12,909 nt of DNA from Flavobacteriales bacterium (GTDB taxonomy: Bacteria > Bacteroidota > Bacteroidia > Flavobacteriales_D > Sanyastnellaceae): positions 1-12,909 of the forward strand of contig JAPKAW010000032.1 in assembly GCA_028825055.1 (NCBI GenBank), read 5' to 3'. This document shows positions 1-6,589 of the stretch, one piece after another. Below the pieces are notes generated by a model. It was not told the DNA's origin. It saw only the letters and a program-made list of their open reading frames with translations, and did no database searches. A program made the translations under genes and the position numbers. Position 1 is the stretch's first letter, and every line of letters starts with the position of its first letter.

Positions 1-235
1 CCGCTCGAATATCCATCTCGACAGCAGTAACTGAAGAACATCCACGGCTTGCAAATTCCAAGCTAACCATGCCCGTCCCTGAGAACAAATCCAGTACATC
101 TGCCCCTTCGATATCCAATCGAGAACGCAATAGATTGAAGAGACTTTCACGGCCAAAATCGGTCGTTGGACGTCCTTTGAACCCCTTCACTAACCGTGGC
201 CTCCGGCCTTTAAAAGAACCTCCTGTTACGCGCAT
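1..235 (-). CDS. rsmD: 16S rRNA (guanine966-N2)-methyltransferase RsmD, N-terminal part (runs off window)
   Basis: RsmD methylates G966 of 16S rRNA (E. coli numbering) using S-adenosylmethionine during small-subunit assembly. Only the first 78 residues are present; the gene continues beyond base 1. I read an N-terminal MRVTGGSFKGRR block, then RPTTD at residues 22-26 followed by a GRESLFN-like helix, then the SAM-binding motif DLFSGTG at 49-55, an SLEFASRG segment, and the acidic VE at 72-73 that follows the second strand. The order RPT, ESLFN, DLFxGTG, ExxSRG is the family signature. The ATG (235-233) lies inside the end of the DUF3822 gene, overlapping it by 10 bases, so translation is probably coupled. 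No purine-rich Shine-Dalgarno is visible, which is usual in this phylum. Confidence 0.93.
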   Translation of the reverse strand, partial: MRVTGGSFKGRRPRLVKGFKGRPTTDFGRESLFNLLRSRLDIEGADVLDLFSGTGMVSLEFASRGCSSVTAVEMDIRA

Positions 236-1029
236 GTGACCAGTTGTGAATGCAACGCCCAGCGTTGCGTTTTTATACCTGAAACGTTGATGTCCAACTC
301 AACGATTTCAACGTGATTGAAAAACCGTTCAAAAGCAAGGGTCCAAGCGTCTCCAAGCTCCACTTCTCCGCTAAGCACTATTTTAGAATCCGAATTTGCC
401 GGTTCCAATCCATCCCGGTGCATGGCGTTGACAATGTGATACAACAGGCCCTCTCCTTCCAGATCTTCTGTGACCATGGCCCAGACTAGCCGTCCTTGAT
501 CAAGGCGTGCCAACAACGCACGATGGACTCCGATATCAACAGCAATTAAAGGTCCTGCCGCGTTGCGCGAGTCGGCTCCAATCTTTTCAATCCAGCGTAA
601 GGTGCTGCTTTCAAATCGAGCATGGGGCCAAAGACCTTGCACGGTGAATTTCAAAGCACTTGACTCCCATCGTTCCATGACGGCCAGCTCATCACCAAAG
701 GCGTCTGAATGAAAGTACTGATTCTCTTGGGTGCTTAATTGGGCCCCTAGATGCAGGGACATAAGCTGTTCTTCGTGCCCCTTGGATACCGATGAAGGAG
801 CCAACGTGAAAAATGCATGACGGTGATGGAACACGACCATTTCATCACCCAATCCTTTGCTTTTTAATTGCGAACAAGCCTCCTCGAAAGATGCCCCGTC
901 CAGAGCTACCTCTTCGCCCATTTCATCAATGGTTCCGGCCTGACCGCTTGCCCATTGCAACGAGCGACCATCCCAACCCAACAACAAGAATGTACGATAC
1001 CGGCTCACATCAGTTTCGCCAGTTGCCAT
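226..1029 (-). CDS. DUF3822 family protein
   Basis: A 267-residue soluble protein with no signal peptide or membrane segment. It fits the uncharacterised DUF3822 family, which is found in Bacteroidota and commonly sits just before rsmD, as here. Residues 162-180 (IAVDIGVHRALLARLDQGR) read like the phosphate-1 hairpin of the actin/Hsp70/sugar-kinase fold: a hydrophobic strand, D-I-G, then a second strand. KIVLSGEVE at 216-224 could be the later strand-loop of the same fold. The fold assignment is inference; the pattern resembles PilM/FtsA-like proteins but I see no complete ATP site. Its start overlaps the end of the upstream membrane-protein gene by 20 bases and its stop overlaps the rsmD start by 10, so the three genes form one operon. 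Function unknown. Confidence 0.85.
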   Translation of the reverse strand: MATGETDVSRYRTFLLLGWDGRSLQWASGQAGTIDEMGEEVALDGASFEEACSQLKSKGLGDEMVVFHHRHAFFTLAPSSVSKGHEEQLMSLHLGAQLSTQENQYFHSDAFGDELAVMERWESSALKFTVQGLWPHARFESSTLRWIEKIGADSRNAAGPLIAVDIGVHRALLARLDQGRLVWAMVTEDLEGEGLLYHIVNAMHRDGLEPANSDSKIVLSGEVELGDAWTLAFERFFNHVEIVELDINVSGIKTQRWALHSQLVTCA

Positions 1030-1891
1030 CTGTATGCGCCTCGTTCAATGAACCGAAACGCAACGTATCCTTCTTCACTTTTTCACGACCAAAAGGCGAA
1101 GGGTCTTTTACCAAAATGGTTGACTGCAAGACACCGCCAACTTCAATCGAGTCTGTTTCCAGCATAAAACGTTCACCGCTCAGAGGATTGAACCAAAGGC
1201 TATCCACAGCCACCTTGGGCAAACGCTTGCTCTTTCTGACTTCTGCCTTGAAGTTCTCTTCATAGAAGGTCGTAAAGATCACATCGCGGACCTTATAAGG
1301 AAGGAGGTCATCGGATATCTGATCGATCAGTTCGTCTTCCGTCAGTTCCATCTCTGCTGCAATCGCAGTCAAGTCCTCTCGCATCAGAATGAATCCCAAC
1401 TCCGCGCTCTTGCCTTCAGGCAATGTATCATGGAATGAGCCCATGTTGAAGCTCACCGGGATGACCGGCTCGAACAAAAACAGTTTCAAGCTATCGAAGT
1501 CATTGCAAAATGTCCCATGAACATTTTGATATGCTTCTTGCGCGTCACGGATATCCTTCAAGGATTGGATGGTTTGTGCATCGACCCGTGTTTTCAATTC
1601 GCGGAACTCAATTTCTTCATCCACACTGTAGAACACTTCGTAGCCCAACCACAATGAGACGACCGTACCAAGACTCATTAAAATTCGATAATGCTGCCCG
1701 TTCATTTTTTCCAACACCCAAGGTGTCGCCAAGCCTGCAACAACAATCAATGCCAATGCAGCGATCAACATCGCTCCGGGTTGACTTTCTAATTCGTCGC
1801 CACTCAAGTATTTAATTAAAAATCCCATTCCTGCAAAAAAGAGGAGAATAGAGATTACGTACTTGTTGATTTCACTGAAGAATTTTTCCAT
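1010..1891 (-). CDS. three-helix membrane protein with pilin-like extracytoplasmic segment, function unknown
   Basis: A 293-residue protein I cannot assign to a named family. Three hydrophobic segments lie at about residues 11-29, 39-60 and 69-87, followed by a ~200-residue hydrophilic domain. Residues 111-140 (LKDIRDAQEAYQNVHGTFCN, then an FDSLKLFL stretch) follow the pattern of type IV pilin and pseudopilin head regions (I..AQ.AY....G.Y..D...L..F). Many flavobacterial hypothetical proteins share this pattern, and also a C-terminal SLWFNPLSGERFML-like segment (231-244). A longer reading frame extends back to 2020, but the start at 1891 (MEKFFSEINKY) is preferred: it puts a charged N-terminus just before helix 1 and lies about 40 bases after a good promoter. 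It is the first gene of the operon with DUF3822 and rsmD. Confidence 0.8.
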   Translation of the reverse strand: MEKFFSEINKYVISILLFFAGMGFLIKYLSGDELESQPGAMLIAALALIVVAGLATPWVLEKMNGQHYRILMSLGTVVSLWLGYEVFYSVDEEIEFRELKTRVDAQTIQSLKDIRDAQEAYQNVHGTFCNDFDSLKLFLFEPVIPVSFNMGSFHDTLPEGKSAELGFILMREDLTAIAAEMELTEDELIDQISDDLLPYKVRDVIFTTFYEENFKAEVRKSKRLPKVAVDSLWFNPLSGERFMLETDSIEVGGVLQSTILVKDPSPFGREKVKKDTLRFGSLNEAHTDGNWRN

Positions 1892-1932
1892 TGGAACCGA
1901 TTGGATATTCGAATTGCATGAATTGCCGCCTG

Positions 1933-1963
1933 CGAATCTACGACACGAATTCAGGACGTCAAA
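1933..1963 (-). promoter_or_regulatory. Bacteroidota-type promoter for the membrane protein-DUF3822-rsmD operon
   Basis: On the minus strand TTTG (1963-1960) is separated by 19 bases from TAGATTCG (1940-1933). This matches the Bacteroidota sigma-A pattern TTTG-N17-19-TAnnTTTG with one mismatch (C for T in the downstream element). It predicts a leader of roughly 35-40 bases before the ATG at 1891. Confidence 0.55.
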
Positions 1964-2024
1964 CGCATCCGTCCATCGAAGAACATCCAGTCTGCTCACA
2001 AACTCCACTTCGACATCCACGGTG

Positions 2025-2032
2025 TACCTTCG
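2025..2032 (+). promoter_or_regulatory. putative -7 element of the RecD-like helicase gene
   Basis: TACCTTCG ends 16 bases before the helicase ATG at 2049. The identical octamer occurs at the same kind of position before the NamZ and MacB-like genes of this window, which raises confidence. No clear TTG/TTTG is found 17-19 bases upstream, so the upstream element is weak or absent. Confidence 0.45.
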
Positions 2033-2048
2033 TCATGAGCTCAAAATT

Positions 2049-3518
2049 ATGCCCCCAAACGCCGACTCTTCTTCCGCTATTGAACAATTCGAAGACCGGT
2101 TGGCGGGGCATTTCCCTCATGAACCTACGCCTGGACAAGGCCGCTTGATTCATGCTTTTTCGAGGTTTTTATTCAGCCCCCAACCCCGCTGTACTTTAAT
2201 TGTTCGCGGGTATGCCGGAACAGGAAAAACAACAAGTATCGGCGCATTCGTTCGTGCTTTGAGTGAATTGGGCGCCCCGACCGAATTGCTGGCTCCAACA
2301 GGACGTGCGGCCAAGGTCATGCAAACGTATGCCGGCAGACCCGCCTCCACCATCCATCGAGAAATCTATCGGAGTGTCCGGAGTAAAGATGGCTCGACAG
2401 CATACGGCCTCGCTCCCAACCTAAAAGAACGTGCAATCTTCATTGTTGACGAAGCCTCCATGATTGGCGAGTCAGGAGGCGCTTCCGACAAAGGGAATTT
2501 CCAATACCGCAGCCTGTTAGACGATCTGATGGAGTATGTCTTCAATGGCGAAGATTGCCGTTTGGTATTGGTTGGAGACGATGCGCAGTTGCCTCCAGTC
2601 GGCCATCCAGAGAGCCCCGCATTGAATGAGGATCGTTTGCGACGCGATTTTAACCTGACCGTAGCAACGATTCGTTTGACCGATGTCGTTCGCCAAGAAT
2701 TGGACAGTGGTATTCTGTTCAACGCGCATGAATTGCGGCTCCAAATTGATGCCAAGACAGAAGGGTTTCCTCAAATGAGTTTGGGTTCCTTTAGTGACAT
2801 TCAACGATTGGAAGGCCTCGAATTGCAAGAGAAAATTGAAGATTTGCATGGCCAATACGGCGAAGACCAAGTCGTCATCATTACCCGTTCAAACAAACGA
2901 GCCAATCAATTCAACCAGCAAATTAGAAGCCGGATCCTCTGGCGAGAAGACTCTCTGGAAGCCGGCGATCGCTTGATGGTTGTCAAGAACAATTACTATT
3001 GGCTAGCTTCACAAGAAGGCCATCACACCACGCTCATTGCCAACGGTGACACCATGATCGTCCAAAAGGTTCTAAAACGATTTGAGCGGTACGGAGCTCC
3101 GTTTGCGGAGGCCGAAGTCCGCCTCATTGACTCTCCCGATTTACCGGCCTTTGAGGCCTGTCTTCACCTCAGTGCTTTGCACACAGACAGCCCTTCCATT
3201 CCTCCTGCTGAGATGCAGGCCCTCTATGAAGCCGTTGCGGAAGATTACATCCATTTGGGCTCCAAACCGGCTATCCACAAGGCCATCACCAGGGACCCTT
3301 GTTACCAAGCACTTCAAGTCAAGTTTGCCTGGGCCCTGACCTGCCACAAAGCGCAAGGAGGACAATGGCCCGCCGTTATCGTTGACCAAGGGTACTTGAA
3401 AGACGACATGATCCAGGTTGAACTACTTCGTTGGTTCTACACAGCCTTTACACGATCTCAAGAAAAACTGTACCTGCTCAACTTTTCTGACTCTTTCTTT
3501 TCTGACATCAAGGAATAA
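2049..3518 (+). CDS. SF1B RecD-like ATP-dependent DNA helicase
   Basis: A 489-residue superfamily 1B helicase of the RecD/Dda kind, expected to move 5'-3' on single-stranded DNA in repair or replication-fork processing. Motifs in order: Walker A GYAGTGKTT (54-62); the motif Ia region LAPTGRAAKV (81-90); Walker B FIVDEASMI (131-139); motif III GDDAQLPPVG (176-185); motif IV around LTDVVRQE (210-217); motif V TCHKAQGGQW (431-440); motif VI WFYTAFTRS (462-470). The C-terminal third is the UvrD_C_2-type domain. It lacks the long N-terminal region of Firmicutes RecD2, and no recB or recC gene is present in the window, so it probably works alone. A frame open back to 1863 would cover the neighbour's promoter; the start at 2049 sits just after TACCTTCG. 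Often annotated as an AAA-family ATPase or exodeoxyribonuclease V alpha-like protein. Confidence 0.9.
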   Translation: MPPNADSSSAIEQFEDRLAGHFPHEPTPGQGRLIHAFSRFLFSPQPRCTLIVRGYAGTGKTTSIGAFVRALSELGAPTELLAPTGRAAKVMQTYAGRPASTIHREIYRSVRSKDGSTAYGLAPNLKERAIFIVDEASMIGESGGASDKGNFQYRSLLDDLMEYVFNGEDCRLVLVGDDAQLPPVGHPESPALNEDRLRRDFNLTVATIRLTDVVRQELDSGILFNAHELRLQIDAKTEGFPQMSLGSFSDIQRLEGLELQEKIEDLHGQYGEDQVVIITRSNKRANQFNQQIRSRILWREDSLEAGDRLMVVKNNYYWLASQEGHHTTLIANGDTMIVQKVLKRFERYGAPFAEAEVRLIDSPDLPAFEACLHLSALHTDSPSIPPAEMQALYEAVAEDYIHLGSKPAIHKAITRDPCYQALQVKFAWALTCHKAQGGQWPAVIVDQGYLKDDMIQVELLRWFYTAFTRSQEKLYLLNFSDSFFSDIKE

Positions 3519-3527
3519 TGGACAAAA

Positions 3528-3556
3528 AAAAACCGCTCCCAATGGAAACGGTTTTT
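3528..3556. terminator. bidirectional rho-independent terminator between helicase gene and ndk
   Basis: An AAAAACCG arm (3528-3535) pairs with CGGTTTTT (3549-3556), and an inner TCC/GGA (3537-3539 with 3544-3546) closes a CAAT loop. The A-run on one side and T-run on the other give a T-tract to transcripts from both directions. It lies 9 bases after the helicase stop and 22 bases beyond the ndk stop. Confidence 0.82.
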
Positions 3557-3578
3557 GTTCGCTCTCCAAAAGGAGGAA

Positions 3579-3998
3579 TCAGGCCAGTTCGCGTTGGCTA
3601 AAATAAAAACTACCTTCCATTGCAGCATTGTCGTCGCTGTCAGAACCGTGTACCGCATTTGCTGCGATACTCTCAGCAAAGTCAGCCCGAATGGTTCCTG
3701 GTTTTGCTTCAGCAGGATTGGTTGCTCCAATCAATTCACGAAAGTCCGGTACCGCATTGTCTTTTTCCAAAATAGCAGCAACGATCGGACCGCTCGACAT
3801 GTATTCAGTCAACTCACCATAAAAAGGGCGTTCCGCGTGTACTGAATAAAAAGCCTGTGCATCAGCTAAAGATAGCTGCGTCCACTTCATCGCTTTGATA
3901 GAAAAGCCGGCGTCTATAATTCGATCGATGATTTTTCCGGTATGACCCGCGCCTGTGGCATCGGGCTTAATCATTGTGAAAGTACGGTTGGTTGCCAT
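3579..3998 (-). CDS. ndk: nucleoside-diphosphate kinase
   Basis: Ndk transfers the gamma phosphate of ATP to other nucleoside diphosphates through a phosphohistidine and so balances cytosolic NTP and dNTP pools. The 139-residue length is normal. Visible landmarks are FTMIKPDA with Lys11 near the N-terminus, ERPFYGELTEYMSSGP (56-71), NPAEAKPGTIRADFA (94-108) with Arg104, and the catalytic NAVHGSDS (114-121) with His117. All expected active-site residues are present. The gene is monocistronic: it has its own promoter upstream and shares a bidirectional terminator with the convergent helicase gene. Confidence 0.98.
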   Translation of the reverse strand: MATNRTFTMIKPDATGAGHTGKIIDRIIDAGFSIKAMKWTQLSLADAQAFYSVHAERPFYGELTEYMSSGPIVAAILEKDNAVPDFRELIGATNPAEAKPGTIRADFAESIAANAVHGSDSDDNAAMEGSFYFSQRELA

Positions 3999-4023
3999 GG
4001 CAATCTTTTTTGTTTTTGGAGTG

Positions 4024-4053
4024 CAAAAATACGCCTCAATTCTTTACTTACAA
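4024..4053 (-). promoter_or_regulatory. Bacteroidota-type promoter of ndk
   Basis: On the minus strand TTG (4053-4051), a 19-base gap, then TATTTTTG (4031-4024), a full match to TAnnTTTG. The predicted leader before the ATG at 3998 is about 20 bases and is A/T-rich just before the start. Confidence 0.65.
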
Positions 4054-4215
4054 CTCGGTCAATCCGCCATGCTGATTTTGCAAAGGACACATAAGAACCA
4101 AGGCCTACCAGCATTATTCAATCTAAACTGAGCCCTAGGGCTTTGAGGCAGACTCTCGAAGTTGTCCAAACCTCTGGAGAGGTTATTCTATCGGAGCAGG
4201 GCGCTGCGCAAGCAT
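4054..4215. other. intergenic region between ndk and rocD with a perfect 12-base palindrome
   Basis: Divergent spacer with no convincing coding potential. The one distinct structure is AGCCCTAGGGCT at 4131-4142, a perfect dyad about 80 bases before the rocD promoter element. It has no loop and no T-run, so it is more likely a protein-binding site, or chance, than a terminator. A frame continuing rocD upstream to a TTG at 4162 has no family similarity and overlaps the promoter. Confidence 0.4.
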
Positions 4216-4223
4216 TACCTTTG
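4216..4223 (+). promoter_or_regulatory. -7 element of rocD
   Basis: TACCTTTG is an exact TAnnTTTG match ending only 4 bases before the rocD ATG at 4228. With initiation a few bases downstream of the element, the transcript would begin at or next to the start codon. No clear -33 TTG is seen at 17-19 bases spacing. Confidence 0.6.
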
Positions 4224-4227
4224 CCCC

Positions 4228-5469
4228 ATGGAATTGAAAACACCACAGAGTTCAGCTGAGGCGATCGCATTAGAAAACGAACATGGCGCACATAACTATC
4301 ATCCCCTCCCTGTTGTTTTAACGAGGGGAAAGGGTGTGAATGTATGGGATGTCGAAGGAAAAAAATACTTCGATTTTTTAAGTGCGTACAGTGCTGTAAA
4401 TCAAGGACACTGTCACCCCAAAATAATAAATGCTCTAAAGCAACAAGCTGAAAAGCTAACTCTAACCTCCCGCGCATTCCACAATGATATACTTGGTGCT
4501 TACGAAAAGTATGTGACGGAGTTATTCGGCTACGACAAGATACTCCCGATGAACACAGGGGTCGAAGGTGGAGAAACAGCAAATAAATTAGCCCGAAAAT
4601 GGGGGTATTTGAAGAAAGGCATTCCTCGAAATCAAGCGCGAATAATCTTCGCCAATGGAAATTTTTGGGGACGTACTTTGGCGGCTATTTCCAGTTCAGA
4701 TGATCCCGCCTCTTTTGAAGGATTTGGCCCTTACATGCCGGGCTACAGCCTGATACCGTACAATGACTTGGCCGCTCTAGAAGCGGAGCTAAAAGACCCA
4801 AATGTTTGTGCCTTTATGGTGGAACCAATTCAAGGGGAAGCCGGTGTAGTGGTTCCGGACGAGGGCTACTTAGCAGGGGTCCGAAGCCTGTGTACGAAAT
4901 ACAATGTCCTCTTCATAGCAGATGAAGTGCAAACGGGCATAGGTCGAACGGGGAAAATGCTCGCAACGGACTATGAAGACGCAAAGCCTGATATCCTAGT
5001 TTTGGGGAAAGCGCTATCAGGAGGAGTTTTTCCCGTCTCTGCAGCTTTGGCGAATAACGAAATCATGATGTGCATTAAGCCAGGTGAACACGGCAGCACA
5101 TTCGGAGGGAATCCTCTTGCTTGCCAAGTCGCTATGGCTGCATTGCAAGTCGTTGTAGACGAAGACTTAGCGGAAAATGCCATGCGCCTCGGAGAGAAGT
5201 TCAGAGATGGAATTACTGCGCTGATCAAAGAAAGCGATTTGATAAGCTCTGTCCGCGGGAAAGGACTCCTGAACGCCATGATTATAAATGACACGGAGGA
5301 CAGCTCCACAGCTTGGGATTTGTGCGTGGCATTAAAAGAAAATGGTCTTTTGGCCAAGCCGACCCACGGCAACATCATTCGTTTTGCTCCGCCACTTGTC
5401 ATCACAGAGGAAGAGCTGGATAGGTGCATCGCAATCATTCGCTCCACGGCATTAAACTTCAAAAAATGA
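4228..5469 (+). CDS. rocD: ornithine--oxo-acid aminotransferase
   Basis: A PLP enzyme that converts ornithine and 2-oxoglutarate to glutamate-5-semialdehyde and glutamate, linking arginine breakdown with proline. The 413-residue protein is close to mitochondrial OAT along its length. Landmarks are AYSAVNQGHCHP (53-64), where Tyr54 matches the substrate-binding Tyr of human OAT; GNFWGRT (144-150) with Arg149; VEPIQGEAGVVVP (198-210); ADEVQTGIGRTG (231-242); the Schiff-base lysine in LGKALSGG (Lys261); and GSTFGGNPLA (289-298). The start at 4228 (MELKTPQSS) is chosen because it directly follows TACCTTTG; the frame opens earlier, at a TTG at 4162. Codon use differs from the neighbours: about 10 ATA and 7 CTA codons, against essentially no ATA and about two CTA in the part of the helicase gene I read. 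Confidence 0.97.
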   Translation: MELKTPQSSAEAIALENEHGAHNYHPLPVVLTRGKGVNVWDVEGKKYFDFLSAYSAVNQGHCHPKIINALKQQAEKLTLTSRAFHNDILGAYEKYVTELFGYDKILPMNTGVEGGETANKLARKWGYLKKGIPRNQARIIFANGNFWGRTLAAISSSDDPASFEGFGPYMPGYSLIPYNDLAALEAELKDPNVCAFMVEPIQGEAGVVVPDEGYLAGVRSLCTKYNVLFIADEVQTGIGRTGKMLATDYEDAKPDILVLGKALSGGVFPVSAALANNEIMMCIKPGEHGSTFGGNPLACQVAMAALQVVVDEDLAENAMRLGEKFRDGITALIKESDLISSVRGKGLLNAMIINDTEDSSTAWDLCVALKENGLLAKPTHGNIIRFAPPLVITEEELDRCIAIIRSTALNFKK

Positions 5470-5502
5470 CGGTGGAGCCTTTACGGCTATAATGGGTGCC
5501 TT

Positions 5503-6492
5503 TCAGAGCCAACCGTGGCTCATCATCCACTCGTCATTGTAAACCTTTCCCACATAGCGAGATCCGTGATCATGAAAGAGACAAACGACCACATCTGTCG
5601 GTTTTAAGCGATCTTTCAGTTGGCGAAGTCCTTGGAATGTGCTGCCGCAACTGTAACCGAGAAACAGACCTTCATTACGAGCTAACTCACGGGCAGCCAA
5701 CGCGCCGTCCTTATCCGTGACTTTTTCAAAGTGATCGATGGTATCGAAATTCACATTCTCGGGCAAGATGTCTTCTCCAACACCCTCTGTGATGTAAGGG
5801 TAGATTTCCTTCTCATCAAACTCGCCAGTCTCGTGATATTTCTTGAGGACACTCCCGTAAGAGTCGATCCCCCAAATCTGGACATCGGGATTCATCTCTT
5901 TCAAATACTTCCCAGTACCGCTAATGGTACCCCCTGTTCCCACGCCAACAACAAAATGGGTAATGCGACCTTCTGTTTGTTCCCAGATTTCTGGTCCCGT
6001 CGACGCATAGTGCGCTTCTTGGTTCGAGAGATTATCGTATTGATTGCACCAAAAGCTATTCTCAATTTCTTCGGAACATCGCTTTGCAATGCTGTAATAG
6101 CTATCGGGATGATCTGCCTCCACATCCGTGGGACACACATGAACCTCCGCCCCCATTGCCCTTAAGATGTCGACCTTTTCTTTGGACTGTTTGTCACTCA
6201 TGGTGCAAATCAAGCTGTATCCTTTCACAGCGCAAGCCAATGCGAGCCCCATGCCCGTATTGCCACTGGTGCATTCGATGATCGTACCTCCTGGCAACAA
6301 AAGGCCTTTCTTTTCAGCATCTTCGACCATGCGCAACGCCATCCGATCTTTAATGCTGTGACCCGGATTGAAATATTCAACTTTAGCCAACACCTCACAG
6401 GGAAATTCCGCAGCGACGCGATTCAATCGGATCATCGGCGTATTGCCAATGGTCGATAAAATGTTTGAATGAATTTTTGAGTTACTCATCAT
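5503..6492 (-). CDS. cystathionine beta-synthase/cysteine synthase family PLP enzyme
   Basis: A fold-type II PLP enzyme of 329 residues. Landmarks are TIGNTPMIRLN (14-24); the PLP lysine in NPGHSIKDR (Lys48); the phosphate- and substrate-contacting TSGNTG (75-80); the glycine loop GVGTGGTISG (183-192); and GYSCGS (279-284). The stretches ITEGVGEDILPENV (234-247), FEKVTDKDGALAARELA (255-271) and the DHGSRYVGKVYNDEWM ending (308-323) resemble cystathionine beta-synthase more than O-acetylserine sulfhydrylase. The likely reaction is therefore serine plus homocysteine to cystathionine, though cysteine synthase activity cannot be excluded. There is no N-terminal haem region and no C-terminal CBS (Bateman) pair. 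ATG codons at 6492 and 6489 are adjacent and either may be used; an ATG at 6510 lies upstream of the promoter element and is rejected. It converges on rocD. Confidence 0.88.
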   Translation of the reverse strand: MMSNSKIHSNILSTIGNTPMIRLNRVAAEFPCEVLAKVEYFNPGHSIKDRMALRMVEDAEKKGLLLPGGTIIECTSGNTGMGLALACAVKGYSLICTMSDKQSKEKVDILRAMGAEVHVCPTDVEADHPDSYYSIAKRCSEEIENSFWCNQYDNLSNQEAHYASTGPEIWEQTEGRITHFVVGVGTGGTISGTGKYLKEMNPDVQIWGIDSYGSVLKKYHETGEFDEKEIYPYITEGVGEDILPENVNFDTIDHFEKVTDKDGALAARELARNEGLFLGYSCGSTFQGLRQLKDRLKPTDVVVCLFHDHGSRYVGKVYNDEWMMSHGWL

Positions 6493-6498
6493 AGGGTC

Positions 6499-6506
6499 CA
6501 AAGGTA
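6499..6506 (-). promoter_or_regulatory. -7 element of the CBS-like gene
   Basis: The minus strand reads TACCTTTG (6506-6499), identical to the rocD element, ending 6 bases before the ATG at 6492. This implies a leader of almost zero length. It also argues that the gene is transcribed independently of the permease gene upstream. The -33 region is not clear. Confidence 0.58.
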
Positions 6507-6589
6507 GCATCCAGACGGCATCTTGAAGAAGCCGAAAATGAAAAGCATGCCAACAGATTCCAATTTAATCGAATCGATCCCAGAAAGGC

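Noticed and set aside
813..1265. 150-codon plus-strand open frame across the DUF3822/membrane protein junction
   Set aside because: Antisense to two better supported genes, low-complexity translation, no promoter or family signal.
1863..2048. Upstream extension of the helicase reading frame
   Set aside because: It overlaps the start and promoter of the divergent membrane-protein gene and shows no helicase-like content; the ATG at 2049 follows a promoter-like octamer.
2049..3518. Helicase as a defence-system or plasmid mobilisation gene
   Set aside because: Motifs fit a chromosomal RecD-like helicase, there is no relaxase, nuclease or other defence partner nearby, and its location beside DUF3822 and rsmD looks like ordinary core-genome context.
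5461..5521. Possible terminator between rocD and the CBS-like gene
   Set aside because: Two small hairpins exist (AGCC/GGCT at 5476-5488; GAGCCA/TGGCTC at 5506-5521, the latter inside the CBS-like coding end). The only T-run, on the minus strand (5466-5461), is about nine bases from the nearer stem. Too weak to call.
5731..6165. 144-codon plus-strand open frame inside the CBS-like gene
   Set aside because: It is antisense to a strongly conserved PLP enzyme and its translation shows no recognisable domain; a mirror effect of the real gene's codon use.
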